Shown here: in pieces, positions 7,585 through 15,487 of the stretch | Position numbering within the stretch: the first letter of the stretch is position 1 | Layout: every line of letters starts with the position of its first letter | Assembly (NCBI GenBank): GCA_900318795.1 | Contig: ONLU01000017.1 | Location: 411 to 45,441, forward strand | DNA length: 45,031 nucleotides | Direction of reading: 5' to 3' | DNA from: an uncultured Prevotellaceae bacterium | GTDB taxonomy: Bacteria > Bacteroidota > Bacteroidia > Bacteroidales > Bacteroidaceae | Made by a program: the position numbers and the translations under genes | Notes under the pieces: generated by a model | What the model was told of the DNA's origin: nothing | Databases searched by the model: none | What the model saw: only the letters and a program-made list of their open reading frames with translations

Positions 7585-8595
7585 TTAACTGTTTAATTCG
7601 ACAAACTTCCAGAAGGTGTGCAGGGCAGAGCCGCTGTCGATGGACTCGCGGGCAATGGCGATGCACTCGTCGAGCGACTTCTGTCCGTGCTCCAGCACTT
7701 GGATGCCAAAGGCGGCGTTGGCCAGGACGATATTTTTCTGAGCGGGCAGAGCGCGGTTCTCCAGTACGGCGTCAAAGATTTCCTTGGCTTCCAGCTCGGT
7801 GGCTCCGGCAACGAGTTCTTCGGGACGGGCTGGTGTGAAACCGAGGTCGGCGGGTGAGAAGATGCGCTCGTACTGGTTGGTGGTGACTTTGAAGTCGCCA
7901 GTGAGTGAAATCTCGTCGTAGCCGTCAATGCTGTTGACAATGCCGTAGTCGATGCCCAGACGCTGGTAAACCTGCTGGTAGAGACGCATCTGATTGAGGT
8001 TGGCAACGCCTAAAAGCTGGCAGCTGGGCTGGCTGGGATTGACCAGCGGGCCGAGCAGATTGAAGATGGTTGGGAACTGGAGTGCCTTGCGGATGGGACC
8101 GACGAACTTCATGGCGCGGGCAAAGAGCTGAGCATGCAGGTAGACAATGCCCACTTCGTCCATACAGCGGTTCAGCTGGTCGATGTCATCGGTAAACTTG
8201 ACACCGTGCTGGGCAATGACGTTCGAGGCTCCACTGGTCGAGGTGGCTGCATAGTTGCCATGTTTTGCCACCTTGTATCCAGCGCCGGCAATGACAAAGC
8301 AGGAGGTGGTGGAGATGTTAAACGTGTTCTTCCGGTCGCCTCCGGTGCCTACGACGTCAATGTAACGTTCGCAGCGCAAGGGGACGGGTACGCCGGTTTC
8401 CAGTATGCCGTCGCGGAATCCCAGCAACTCGTCGACGGTGACTCCGCGCATCTGCAGACAGGTCAGCAGGGCGGTTATCTGTTCGTTGGGGTATTCACTC
8501 TGCGTGATGCCTATCAAGATGTTTTTCATCTCCTCGCGGGAGAGCTCTTCGTGGTTTAGCAGGCGGAAGAGATAGCCTTTCATAGTCTGTTCCAT
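7585..8595 (-). CDS. trpD: Anthranilate phosphoribosyltransferase
   Basis: The enzyme joins anthranilate to PRPP. It shows GTGGDRKNTFNIST (PRPP diphosphate loop), KHGNYAATSTSGASNV and NLLGPLVNP, giving about 336 residues, normal for the family. The frame is open further upstream to 8697, but that part is out-of-frame trpG sequence. The Met at 8595 (MEQTMKGYLFRLL) fits the family N-terminus; the Met at 8583 is a second option. It lies about 50 nt after trpG in the operon. Confidence 0.96.
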   Translation of the reverse strand: MEQTMKGYLFRLLNHEELSREEMKNILIGITQSEYPNEQITALLTCLQMRGVTVDELLGFRDGILETGVPVPLRCERYIDVVGTGGDRKNTFNISTTSCFVIAGAGYKVAKHGNYAATSTSGASNVIAQHGVKFTDDIDQLNRCMDEVGIVYLHAQLFARAMKFVGPIRKALQFPTIFNLLGPLVNPSQPSCQLLGVANLNQMRLYQQVYQRLGIDYGIVNSIDGYDEISLTGDFKVTTNQYERIFSPADLGFTPARPEELVAGATELEAKEIFDAVLENRALPAQKNIVLANAAFGIQVLEHGQKSLDECIAIARESIDSGSALHTFWKFVELNS

Positions 8596-8644
8596 ATCTT
8601 TCGTTTTTATGTTTTTGATGTTGTTTTCAGATGTTGCGCACGAG

Positions 8645-9208
8645 TCACAAGAACATCCAGTTTCGCAGCATTTTCTTGCCATCAGGCGTGAGGACACTCT
8701 CGGGGTGGAACTGGATGCCGCGGACGTTCAGCGTCTTGTGCTTCAGTGCCATAATCTGGCCTTCGTCAGAGACGGCGGTCACCTCCAGACAGTCGGGCAA
8801 ACCATTGCGTGAAACTACCCACGAGTGGTAGCGACCTACCGTGATGTTAGTGGGCAGACCGCTGAAAATGGGGTCGTCGGACACGATGCGGCATGGGGTA
8901 GCGACACCGTGGAACACATCGCTCAGGTTCTCCAGACGTGCACCAAAGACCTCGCCGATGGCCTGATGGCCCAGGCAGACACCCAGGATGGGTTTGCGGT
9001 TTGCATAGTGGCGGATGACATCCATCAGCAGACCAGCCTCACAAGGGATGCCCGGACCAGGTGACAGAATGATTTTATGGTAAGCCTCAAGGTCGTCCAG
9101 CTGGAACTGGTCGTTGCGCAGGACGGTCACCTCTGTGCCTAATTCCTTTACCAGGTGGGCCAGGTTGTAGGTGAACGAGTCGTAATTATCGATAATGACT
9201 ATTTTCAT
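8645..9208 (-). CDS. trpG: Anthranilate synthase glutamine amidotransferase subunit
   Basis: This 187-residue class I glutamine amidotransferase supplies ammonia to TrpE. MKIVIIDNYDSFTYNLAHL is the classic N-terminus and fixes the start at 9208, although the frame is open to 9361. The nucleophile sits in GVCLGHQAIGE and the His-Glu pair in GIQFHPESVLTPDG. It follows trpE by 35 nt. The protein could also serve PabB, but its place in the trp operon argues for TrpE as partner. Confidence 0.96.
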   Translation of the reverse strand: MKIVIIDNYDSFTYNLAHLVKELGTEVTVLRNDQFQLDDLEAYHKIILSPGPGIPCEAGLLMDVIRHYANRKPILGVCLGHQAIGEVFGARLENLSDVFHGVATPCRIVSDDPIFSGLPTNITVGRYHSWVVSRNGLPDCLEVTAVSDEGQIMALKHKTLNVRGIQFHPESVLTPDGKKMLRNWMFL

Positions 9209-9243
9209 TGTGTTTGAGTTTTTGCGAATGTTTTCAATTGGGA

Positions 9244-10641
9244 TTAAAGGATTTCTGCCTGGAGGATAGCTTTGCGCAGGGCACCCAGTTTGTTGTTCAC
9301 TTCCTGCAATTCGTACTCCTCGTTGCTCTTGGCTACGATGCCTCCCCCAGCCTGGAACCATAGCTCACCATTGCGCGAGACGAAGGTGCGGATGGTGATG
9401 GCTTGGTTGAGGCTGCCATCCAGTCCGATGACACCGATGCAGCCGCCGTAGGCACCACGGTTGTGCGGTTCGTATTCGGAAATCAGTTGCATGGCGCGGA
9501 CCTTTGGGGCACCGCTGAGCGTACCTGCCGGGAAGGTGTCAATAAATGCCTTGATGGGGTCTGCACCCTTGTCCAACTCGCCGCTGACGCGTGACACCAG
9601 ATGAATGACGTGTGAGTAGTACTGGATATCCTTGTAGTAGTCTACGTGGACATCGTGGCAGTTGCGGCTCAGGTCGTTACGGGCCAGGTCTACCAGCATC
9701 ACGTGCTCAGCATTCTCCTTCGGGTCCTGACGCAGGAATTCCGCTCCCTCGCGGTCGGCCTTTGCGTCGCCAGTACGTTTGGTGGTTCCTGCTATCGGGT
9801 CGATGTAGGCCCGACGACCCTCGATGCGGCAGTGCGTTTCCGGCGATGAGCCGAAGATGCGAAAACCTCCGAAGTCAAAGTAGAACAGATAAGGCGAGGG
9901 ATTGATGCTGCGCAGTGCCCTATACAATTTGAAGTCGTCTCCCTCGTACTTCTGGATGAAACGGCGAGACAGTACAATCTGGAACACGTCGCCACGCAGA
10001 CAGTGCTGAATGCCGTGGCGGATGTTCGCCTTGTGTTCCTCGTCGGTCAGCGTCGAACGTACGTCGCCCACAGGATGGAAGTCGTACAAGGGAACACTGG
10101 CGCGGTTCATAGCCTTCAGAATATCGTCAATGGCAGAGGTTTCGCCTTCCTCAAGACTTACTACCTTCAGCAGGTTGTTATGATGGTCGAAAACGATGAC
10201 CACCTTATATAATATATAGAGCACGTCCGGGGCATCGTTCTTCTTCTGTGTCTCGTCCTTGACGTCAATATGCTCAAAGTAACGTACCGCATTGAACGAT
10301 GTATAGCCAAACAGTCCACAGACGCTGGCATCGTCGCCTTCCACGTGAATACGGTCTGTCAGGGCATGGATGGCTTCTGCCGTACCGAAATCATCACCAA
10401 TCTCGTGTTTCTCGCACAATCCATTGGGGAATGTAATGGTGGCCGTTCCGTGTCCGACGGCAACGCTGGCCATGGGATGGATGCCGATAAACGAGCGTGA
10501 GTTGCTTTGATCGTGATAGTCCGAACTCTCCATCAGAGCCGACTGCGGATAGAGGTCGCGCAACCGCATGTAGACACCCACTGGTGTGTAGAGGTCTGCC
10601 AGAATGGTCCGGCTTGTTGTCTTGTAATTAAAAGTTTCCAT
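9244..10641 (-). CDS. trpE: Anthranilate synthase component I
   Basis: This 465-residue chorismate-using enzyme makes anthranilate with TrpG. The N-terminal SALMESSD motif matches the LxES tryptophan feedback site. The catalytic domain shows GDVFQIVLSRRF, SPYLFYFDFGGF, GSSPETHCRIEG, PIAGTTKRTGD, FPAGTLSGAPKVRAM and GGCIGVIG. Its ATG overlaps the trpB stop by 14 nt. The visible LxES motif suggests end-product inhibition of the enzyme in addition to attenuation of the operon. Confidence 0.97.
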   Translation of the reverse strand: METFNYKTTSRTILADLYTPVGVYMRLRDLYPQSALMESSDYHDQSNSRSFIGIHPMASVAVGHGTATITFPNGLCEKHEIGDDFGTAEAIHALTDRIHVEGDDASVCGLFGYTSFNAVRYFEHIDVKDETQKKNDAPDVLYILYKVVIVFDHHNNLLKVVSLEEGETSAIDDILKAMNRASVPLYDFHPVGDVRSTLTDEEHKANIRHGIQHCLRGDVFQIVLSRRFIQKYEGDDFKLYRALRSINPSPYLFYFDFGGFRIFGSSPETHCRIEGRRAYIDPIAGTTKRTGDAKADREGAEFLRQDPKENAEHVMLVDLARNDLSRNCHDVHVDYYKDIQYYSHVIHLVSRVSGELDKGADPIKAFIDTFPAGTLSGAPKVRAMQLISEYEPHNRGAYGGCIGVIGLDGSLNQAITIRTFVSRNGELWFQAGGGIVAKSNEEYELQEVNNKLGALRKAILQAEIL

Positions 10642-11839
10642 ATTCTCCAGCTAAGTTTTTGTTCTTCAGATAAGTTTCTACATCCTTGTCGCCACGACCA
10701 CTGACCGTCAGCACAACTACGTCGTCCTGCTTAAACTGCTTCTTGCTCAGCGCAGCAATGGCATGAGCGCTCTCGATGGCAGGGATAATGCCTTCCATGC
10801 GTGTCAGTTCGTAGCCCGCACGGATGGCTTCGTCGTCGTTGATGCTCAGTACTTCTGTACGACCTTGGCGAGCCATGTTGCAATGCATGGGACCTACACC
10901 GGGATAGTCCAGACCAGCAGAAATGGTGAATGCCTCTTGTATCTGGCCGTCATTGTCCTGCATAACCAGCATCTTCGCACCGTGCAGGATGCCCACGGTT
11001 CCGCGGTGAATGGTTGCTGCAGTATAGTCGGTATCCCAGCCATGTCCACCGGCCTCTGCCAATACTATCTTGACGCGTTCGTCGTCCATGTAATGGTAGA
11101 TAGTGCCAGCGGCATTGCTTCCGCCGCCAATGCAGGCAACGAGGTAGTCGGGATAGTCGCGTCCTATTTTCTCCTCCAGCTGCCATTTGATTTCCTCCGA
11201 GATGACGCTCTGCATTCTGGCTACCAAGTCAGGGTAGGGGTGTGGGCCCATGGTCGAACCGACAATGTAGAACGTGTCCGCAGGATGGCAGCACCAGTCG
11301 CGGATGGCCTCCGAACAAGCGTCGCTCAGTGTCATGTTGCCCGTGCGGACAGGGTGCACTGTGGCACCAAGCATCTTCATGCGCTCTACGTTGGTGTGCT
11401 GGCGCTCTACGTCCGTCGCCCCCATGAACACTTCGCACTGCATGTTCATCAGTGCACATACCGTTGCTGTGGCAACACCATGCTGGCCGGCTCCAGTCTC
11501 TGCAATGATGCGCGTCTTGCCCATCTTCTTGGCCAGCAGGATCTGGCCCACGGTGTTGTTGATCTTGTGTGCACCAGTGTGGTTCAGGTCCTCTCGTTTC
11601 AAGTACAGCTGGCAGCCGTACTTCTCGCTCATCCTCTTGGCGAAATAGAGCGGACTGGGTCGTCCCACATAGTCTTTTAACAAAGCGTGATATTCACGCT
11701 TGAACTCCTCAGTCTCAATGATTCCGCGGTACTGTTTGCGCAGGTTCTCAACCGTAGCATAGAGAATCTCGGGAATATATGCCCCGCCGAATTCTCCGTA
11801 AAATCCATTTTCGTCTACTTGGTAACTCATATATTTCAT
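10628..11839 (-). CDS. trpB: Tryptophan synthase beta chain
   Basis: This 403-residue PLP enzyme condenses indole with serine. It has GEFGGAYIPEIL near the N-terminus, the PLP lysine in KREDLNHTGAHKINN, ETGAGQHGVATA, and GGGSNAAGT for phosphate binding. It is the first structural gene, which is the Bacteroidales order (B-E-G-D-C-F-A). A second Met three codons on (11830) is another possible start. The leader peptide and attenuator lie between the promoter and this gene. Confidence 0.97.
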   Translation of the reverse strand: MKYMSYQVDENGFYGEFGGAYIPEILYATVENLRKQYRGIIETEEFKREYHALLKDYVGRPSPLYFAKRMSEKYGCQLYLKREDLNHTGAHKINNTVGQILLAKKMGKTRIIAETGAGQHGVATATVCALMNMQCEVFMGATDVERQHTNVERMKMLGATVHPVRTGNMTLSDACSEAIRDWCCHPADTFYIVGSTMGPHPYPDLVARMQSVISEEIKWQLEEKIGRDYPDYLVACIGGGSNAAGTIYHYMDDERVKIVLAEAGGHGWDTDYTAATIHRGTVGILHGAKMLVMQDNDGQIQEAFTISAGLDYPGVGPMHCNMARQGRTEVLSINDDEAIRAGYELTRMEGIIPAIESAHAIAALSKKQFKQDDVVVLTVSGRGDKDVETYLKNKNLAGEYGNF

Positions 11840-11863
11840 AGTTTTTATGTGATGATTCTGATT

Positions 11864-11902
11864 CAGAAAGAAAAGAGGCTCGTCGCGTTACCGACGAGCC
11901 TC
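11864..11902 (-). terminator. trp attenuator (intrinsic terminator in the leader)
   Basis: On the minus strand GAGGCTCGTCG (11902-11892) pairs perfectly with CGACGAGCCTC (11885-11875), then TTTTCTTT. It sits 43 nt after the leader peptide stop and 25 nt before trpB. A competing pairing is possible: ACG-U-AGCC, soon after the leader ORF, can pair with GGCUCGU of the left terminator arm, an antiterminator-like arrangement. Confidence 0.85.
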
Positions 11903-11945
11903 TATCTTTCATGACAACATGCAATGGCTACGTTTCCCGCGACTT

Positions 11946-11993
11946 TTACAATCTCGAGTTACGCCACCACCAGATGTTGAACATTGCTTTCAT
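11946..11993 (-). CDS. trp operon leader peptide with three consecutive Trp codons
   Basis: A 15-codon ORF, MKAMFNIWWWRNSRL, starts 33 nt after the predicted transcription start and ends before the attenuator. Three tandem TGG codons are expected only very rarely by chance and are the hallmark of ribosome-mediated Trp attenuation. When charged tRNA-Trp is scarce, stalling at WWW would free the downstream segment to form the antiterminator. It may correspond to the published Bacteroid-trp RNA motif; that link is from memory and not verified. Confidence 0.85.
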   Translation of the reverse strand: MKAMFNIWWWRNSRL

Positions 11994-12030
11994 TGTTTTT
12001 TGAGTCTAATTTCGTTTTGATTTACGGTTG

Positions 12031-12061
12031 CAAATTTACGCTTTTTATTTTAATCTGCAAA
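12031..12061 (-). promoter_or_regulatory. Promoter of the trp operon
   Basis: On the minus strand TTTG (12061-12058), 19 nt, then TAAATTTG (12038-12031) is an exact match to the Bacteroidetes primary sigma promoter. The start of transcription should be near 12026. Confidence 0.85.
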
Positions 12062-12108
12062 CATTTTGCTACTTTTTTTGCGTGTTTGGTAGAAAAGTTG
12101 CTTAAAAA

Positions 12109-12140
12109 TTTGCATTTTATACAGAAAACACCTATATTTG
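12109..12140 (+). promoter_or_regulatory. Promoter of a small RNA, divergent from the trp promoter
   Basis: TTTG (12109-12112), 20 nt, TATATTTG (12133-12140) on the plus strand is a full-consensus promoter. Transcription should start at about 12145-12147, and no plus-strand protein gene follows before 13390. Confidence 0.8.
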
Positions 12141-12145
12141 TGCCT

Positions 12146-12234
12146 TGATAAGCTTTTTCCCACCCGTGGTACTTGCCACAAAGGCTTATCTTCATTGTTA
12201 GAGGTTGGTAGCGTCCTGCACCAACCTCTTTTCT
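12146..12234 (+). ncRNA. Putative ~88-nt small RNA with its own promoter and terminator
   Basis: The predicted RNA begins with GATAAGC (12147-12153), which pairs with GCTTATC (12184-12190). A small inner hairpin GTGG-TACTTG-CCAC (12166-12179) lies within. It ends in a strong intrinsic terminator: AGAGGTTGGT (12200-12209) pairs with ACCAACCTCT (12220-12229), then TTTCT. No convincing ORF is present. I do not recognise a known RNA family; 6S RNA would be about twice as long. Function is unknown. Confidence 0.65.
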
Positions 12235-12244
12235 ATTGGAAGAA

Positions 12245-12276
12245 AAAATGCCCGGCTTGTGAGCGTCGGGCATTTT
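12245..12276 (-). terminator. Terminator of the glucokinase gene, possibly bidirectional
   Basis: AAAATGCCCG (12245 onward) pairs with CGGGCATTTT (to 12276), with A/T runs on both sides. It lies 18 nt past the minus-strand glucokinase stop and also behind the small RNA on the plus strand. Confidence 0.8.
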
Positions 12277-12293
12277 GATGTTCGTATGTTTGT

Positions 12294-13280
12294 TTACTGA
12301 ATTTCCCAGCCAATGGCGGAAGCTCCAAGTACAGCAGCAGACGCTCCGTCCAATCCGCTCACCAGGAACTGTGCCTTGTTCTTGAAAATCTTTAGCACAT
12401 GGTTGTTGTAGGCCTCGCGGATGGGATTCATAATCAATTCACCGGCTTTCACCATGCCTCCGAAGAAGATGAAGGCCTCGGGACTGGAGAATGCCGCAAA
12501 GTCGGCGCAGGCTTCTCCCAGCATCTTGCCAGTGAACTCGTAAATCTCCTTGGCCAGTTCGTCGCCCTTGCCTGCTGCAATGGACACGTCCAATGAAGTG
12601 ATGTCTTCCGGATTCATCTCACGCAGGATGCTGGCGCGGTCGGTCTTGGCGAGCAGTTCACGGGCTGTACGGGCAACACCCGTTGCAGAGCAGTAGGCTT
12701 CCAGACAGCCAGTACGTCCACATCCGCAGCTACGTCCTTCTGCACCGCGTACCATGGTGACATGGCCTAACTCACCGGCAAAACCGTCGTGACCATAGAG
12801 CAACTGTCCGTTGACGACAATGCCAGAGCCTACACCAGTGCCGAGGGTAATGACGATAAAGTTCTTCATGCCGCGTGCCACACCATAGACCATCTCTCCG
12901 ATAGCTGCTGCATTGGCATCGTTGGTCAGTGCTACAGGGATGTTGTTCAGACGCTCGCTGAAGAGCTGGGCCAAGGGAACCACACCGTTGTGAGCCCAGG
13001 GCAGGTTAGGAGCAAACTCAATCGTACCCTTATAATAGTTTCCGTTAGGCGCACCGATACCCATTGCCTTGATTTTCTCAATGCCGCCTACCTGGTCGAT
13101 AATGACCTGCAGTGCTTCAACACAGGCATCCACATAGTCTTCTGCCTTTTCGTAATTACCTGTTTTGATAGCCGTAGTAGCCTTAATCTCACCGCGGGCA
13201 TCTACGATTCCAAATACGGAGTTGGTGCCTCCTAAGTCCAAGCCAATGACGTAGGGCTTGATTCCTTGTTGTTCGTTCAT
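12294..13280 (-). CDS. ROK-family glucokinase
   Basis: This 328-residue sugar kinase shows the ATP phosphate-1 motif GLDLGGTNSVFGIV, TNDANAAAIGE with the catalytic Asp, TLGTGVGSGIV, the ROK signature GHDGFAGELGHVT, and the zinc-binding cluster CGCGRTGCLEAYCS. ROK glucokinases of Bacteroidetes phosphorylate glucose (some also mannose or N-acetylglucosamine) with ATP. The gene stands alone between the trp regulatory region and a divergent exporter gene. It has its own promoter and terminator. Confidence 0.93.
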   Translation of the reverse strand: MNEQQGIKPYVIGLDLGGTNSVFGIVDARGEIKATTAIKTGNYEKAEDYVDACVEALQVIIDQVGGIEKIKAMGIGAPNGNYYKGTIEFAPNLPWAHNGVVPLAQLFSERLNNIPVALTNDANAAAIGEMVYGVARGMKNFIVITLGTGVGSGIVVNGQLLYGHDGFAGELGHVTMVRGAEGRSCGCGRTGCLEAYCSATGVARTARELLAKTDRASILREMNPEDITSLDVSIAAGKGDELAKEIYEFTGKMLGEACADFAAFSSPEAFIFFGGMVKAGELIMNPIREAYNNHVLKIFKNKAQFLVSGLDGASAAVLGASAIGWEIQ

Positions 13281-13322
13281 AATCTATTTCTGTTTTTGGT
13301 TATGTAATTCAAGTTTCAGCCA

Positions 13323-13352
13323 CAAAGGTACAAAAAATATCTGAATCGGCAA
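13323..13352 (-). promoter_or_regulatory. Promoter of the glucokinase gene
   Basis: On the minus strand CTTG ends a -33 region, followed by 19 nt and TACCTTTG (13330-13323). It gives a 5' leader of about 37 nt. Confidence 0.7.
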
Positions 13353-13373
13353 GGATTTCCCGATTTTATTTCG

Positions 13374-13381
13374 TACCTTTG
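13374..13381 (+). promoter_or_regulatory. -7 element of the LysE-type gene, nearly leaderless
   Basis: TACCTTTG ends 8 nt before the ATG at 13390, so the message would have a 5' leader of only a few bases. The -33 box is weak. Confidence 0.55.
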
Positions 13382-13389
13382 CAGTCGAT

Positions 13390-14055
13390 ATGCCGTTTCA
13401 CGTACCTATTAATATATTAGATTTCATCTTCAAGGGCATGCTCATCGGGATGATTGCATCGGCACCAATGGGGCCTGTGGGCATCCTGTGTGTGCAGCGC
13501 ACACTGAACAAAGGGCGCTGGTATGGGCTTGCCACGGGCATCGGTGCTGCTATCAGTGACATTATCTATGCAGGCTTCGCCGGTTTTGGTATGTCGTTCG
13601 TCATGGACTTCATCAACAATGACCAGAATCGCTTCTACCTTCAGATAGTCGGCTCTCTGCTGTTGCTTTGTTTCGGAATCTATACCTATCGCACTGATCC
13701 GACGCGTAAGATGCACCAGTCTGGTACGCAGAAAGGTTCGTTGTGGTACAATATGTGGACAGCATTTCTGGTGACCTTCTCCAATCCCCTCATCATTTTC
13801 CTTTTCCTGGCTATGTACGCACAGTTTGCCTTTGTGCTTCCCGACCATCCTTTTGAGATGATTGTGGGATTTGCCAGTATCGTAGGTGGAGCCCTGTTGT
13901 GGTGGTGGGGACTGACTTGGCTTGTAGACAAGATACGCGCCAAGTTTGACGAATATGGCATTCGTCTGATCAATCAGTTCATCGGTGTGGCAGTGATTCT
14001 GGGCTCTATCATCATGCTGCTGGGTACGACAACCAATCTTGTGAGATTTATTTAG
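13390..14055 (+). CDS. LysE/RhtB-family transporter
   Basis: This 221-residue membrane protein has about six hydrophobic segments. The signature is at the N-terminus, GMLIGMIASAPMGPVGILCVQRTL, with the conserved PxGP. A second helical pair includes MWTAFLVTFSNPLIIFLFLAMY, where the SNP motif is typical. The family exports amino acids or related small solutes; the substrate cannot be told. It starts a five-gene plus-strand run and lies 3 nt before the next gene. Confidence 0.85.
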   Translation: MPFHVPINILDFIFKGMLIGMIASAPMGPVGILCVQRTLNKGRWYGLATGIGAAISDIIYAGFAGFGMSFVMDFINNDQNRFYLQIVGSLLLLCFGIYTYRTDPTRKMHQSGTQKGSLWYNMWTAFLVTFSNPLIIFLFLAMYAQFAFVLPDHPFEMIVGFASIVGGALLWWWGLTWLVDKIRAKFDEYGIRLINQFIGVAVILGSIIMLLGTTTNLVRFI

Positions 14056-14058
14056 AAT

Positions 14059-14604
14059 ATGTTTATAGCACAGGAGTTACGCAAGAGTAATATTGCTGAA
14101 TACCTGCTCTACATGTGGCAGGTGGAGGATACGATACGTGCCTTTGGCTGTTCCTTGTCAAGGATACGTCATGAGTATATTGACCGCTTTGACTATACTG
14201 ATGAGCAGAAAGAGGAAGAGACCGACTGGTTTGGCAATCTGATTCGTATGATGAATTCGGAAGGTTGCCGGGAGCAGGGGCATATACAGATTAATAAGGT
14301 GGTGATGCAGCAGCTGCAGGAATTGCATGCACAGTTGTTGTCGTCGTCGAAGTTTCCTTTCTACAACGCAGAGTATTATAAGGTGCTGCCCTATATTGTG
14401 GAACTGCGCAATCATGGTGCCAACAAAGAGGAGAACGAGATTGAGACGTGTTTCAATTCGCTCTATGGCGTCATGTTGCTGCGTCTGCAGAAAAAGGAGA
14501 TTACGACCAACACCCAGCATGCTGTCAAGGAGATATCGACCTTTATCGGTATGCTGAACGACTATTATTTGAAAGATAAGCAAGAACCATTAGAGTTTGA
14601 GTGA
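14059..14604 (+). CDS. DUF4924-like Bacteroidetes protein
   Basis: This 181-residue, mainly helical cytosolic protein has no signal peptide or membrane segment. It begins MFIAQELRKSNIAEYLLYMWQ and looks like the DUF4924 family found beside LysE-type exporters in Bacteroidetes; the family name is from memory. The function is unknown. The gene lies 3 nt after the exporter and 1 nt before rmlD, so tight coupling is likely. Confidence 0.7.
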   Translation: MFIAQELRKSNIAEYLLYMWQVEDTIRAFGCSLSRIRHEYIDRFDYTDEQKEEETDWFGNLIRMMNSEGCREQGHIQINKVVMQQLQELHAQLLSSSKFPFYNAEYYKVLPYIVELRNHGANKEENEIETCFNSLYGVMLLRLQKKEITTNTQHAVKEISTFIGMLNDYYLKDKQEPLEFE

Positions 14605-14605
14605 T

Positions 14606-15454
14606 ATGAATGTACTGGTAACGGGCTGTAACGGCCAATTGGGAAACGAGATGCAACTGCTGGAGAAGGAATATCCCCAGCATTCGTGGTTTAATACTGA
14701 TGTGGAGGAACTGGACATTACCAGCCAGCTGGCTGTCGAGCAGTTTGTAGCTCAGCATCAGATAGACGGCATCGTGAACTGTGCAGCCTATACGGCTGTC
14801 GACAAGGCCGAGGACAACAAGGAGCAGTGTACGACGCTGAATACCGTTGCCCCGTCATATCTGGCAGCAGCCGTGGAGAAGCGCGGCGGCTGGCTCATTC
14901 AGATTTCGACCGACTATGTCTTTAACGGTACCAAGTACACGCCGTACGTGGAGACCGACACGCCCTGTCCGGACAGCGTCTATGGTTCAACCAAGCTGGC
15001 TGGCGAACTGGGTGTGTCGAAGTTCTGCAAGCGCTCGATGATTATCCGTACGGCGTGGCTTTACAGCACGTTTGGCAACAACTTCGTGAAGACCATGATC
15101 CGGTTGGGCAAGGAGAAACCTGAGTTGGGCGTTATCTTCGACCAGATAGGCACGCCCACCTATGCCCGTGACTTGGCCCGCGTTATCATGACGGCCATCG
15201 AGAAGGGCATACGGCCCGGTGTCTACCATTTCTCGAACGAAGGTGTCATCTCGTGGTACGACTTTACCAAGGCCATCCATCGTCTGGCAGGCATCACCAC
15301 GTGCCATGTCCGTCCGTTGCATACCAGTGAGTATCCGACACCGGCTCATCGTCCGCACTACAGCGTGCTTGACAAGACCAAGTTGAAGCAGACTTACGGC
15401 ATCGAGGTTCCTTACTGGGAAGAGTCGCTGGCCGAGTGTATTGCAAAACTTTGA
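14606..15454 (+). CDS. rfbD: dTDP-4-dehydrorhamnose reductase
   Basis: This 282-residue SDR enzyme makes dTDP-L-rhamnose, the final step of the Rml pathway. It has MNVLVTGCNGQLGNEM for NAD(P)H binding, VNCAAYTAVDKAED, ISTDYVFNG, and YGSTKLAGE with the catalytic Tyr and Lys. The ATG at 14606 follows the stop of the previous gene by one base; a TTG three codons earlier is in frame but not needed. RmlA is 10 kb away (24607-25494), and RmlB and RmlC are not in the window. Confidence 0.95.
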   Translation: MNVLVTGCNGQLGNEMQLLEKEYPQHSWFNTDVEELDITSQLAVEQFVAQHQIDGIVNCAAYTAVDKAEDNKEQCTTLNTVAPSYLAAAVEKRGGWLIQISTDYVFNGTKYTPYVETDTPCPDSVYGSTKLAGELGVSKFCKRSMIIRTAWLYSTFGNNFVKTMIRLGKEKPELGVIFDQIGTPTYARDLARVIMTAIEKGIRPGVYHFSNEGVISWYDFTKAIHRLAGITTCHVRPLHTSEYPTPAHRPHYSVLDKTKLKQTYGIEVPYWEESLAECIAKL

Positions 15455-15487
15455 TTTCGGGGCCGTGCCTAAAATATATAATGGAAT

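Noticed and set aside
10763-11680. 305-codon plus-strand ORF opposite trpB
   Set aside because: Antisense shadow of trpB; no start signal and no domain.
12022-12273. 83-codon minus-strand ORF across the trp promoter and small RNA
   Set aside because: It spans a promoter, a terminator and the small RNA, and has no family resemblance.
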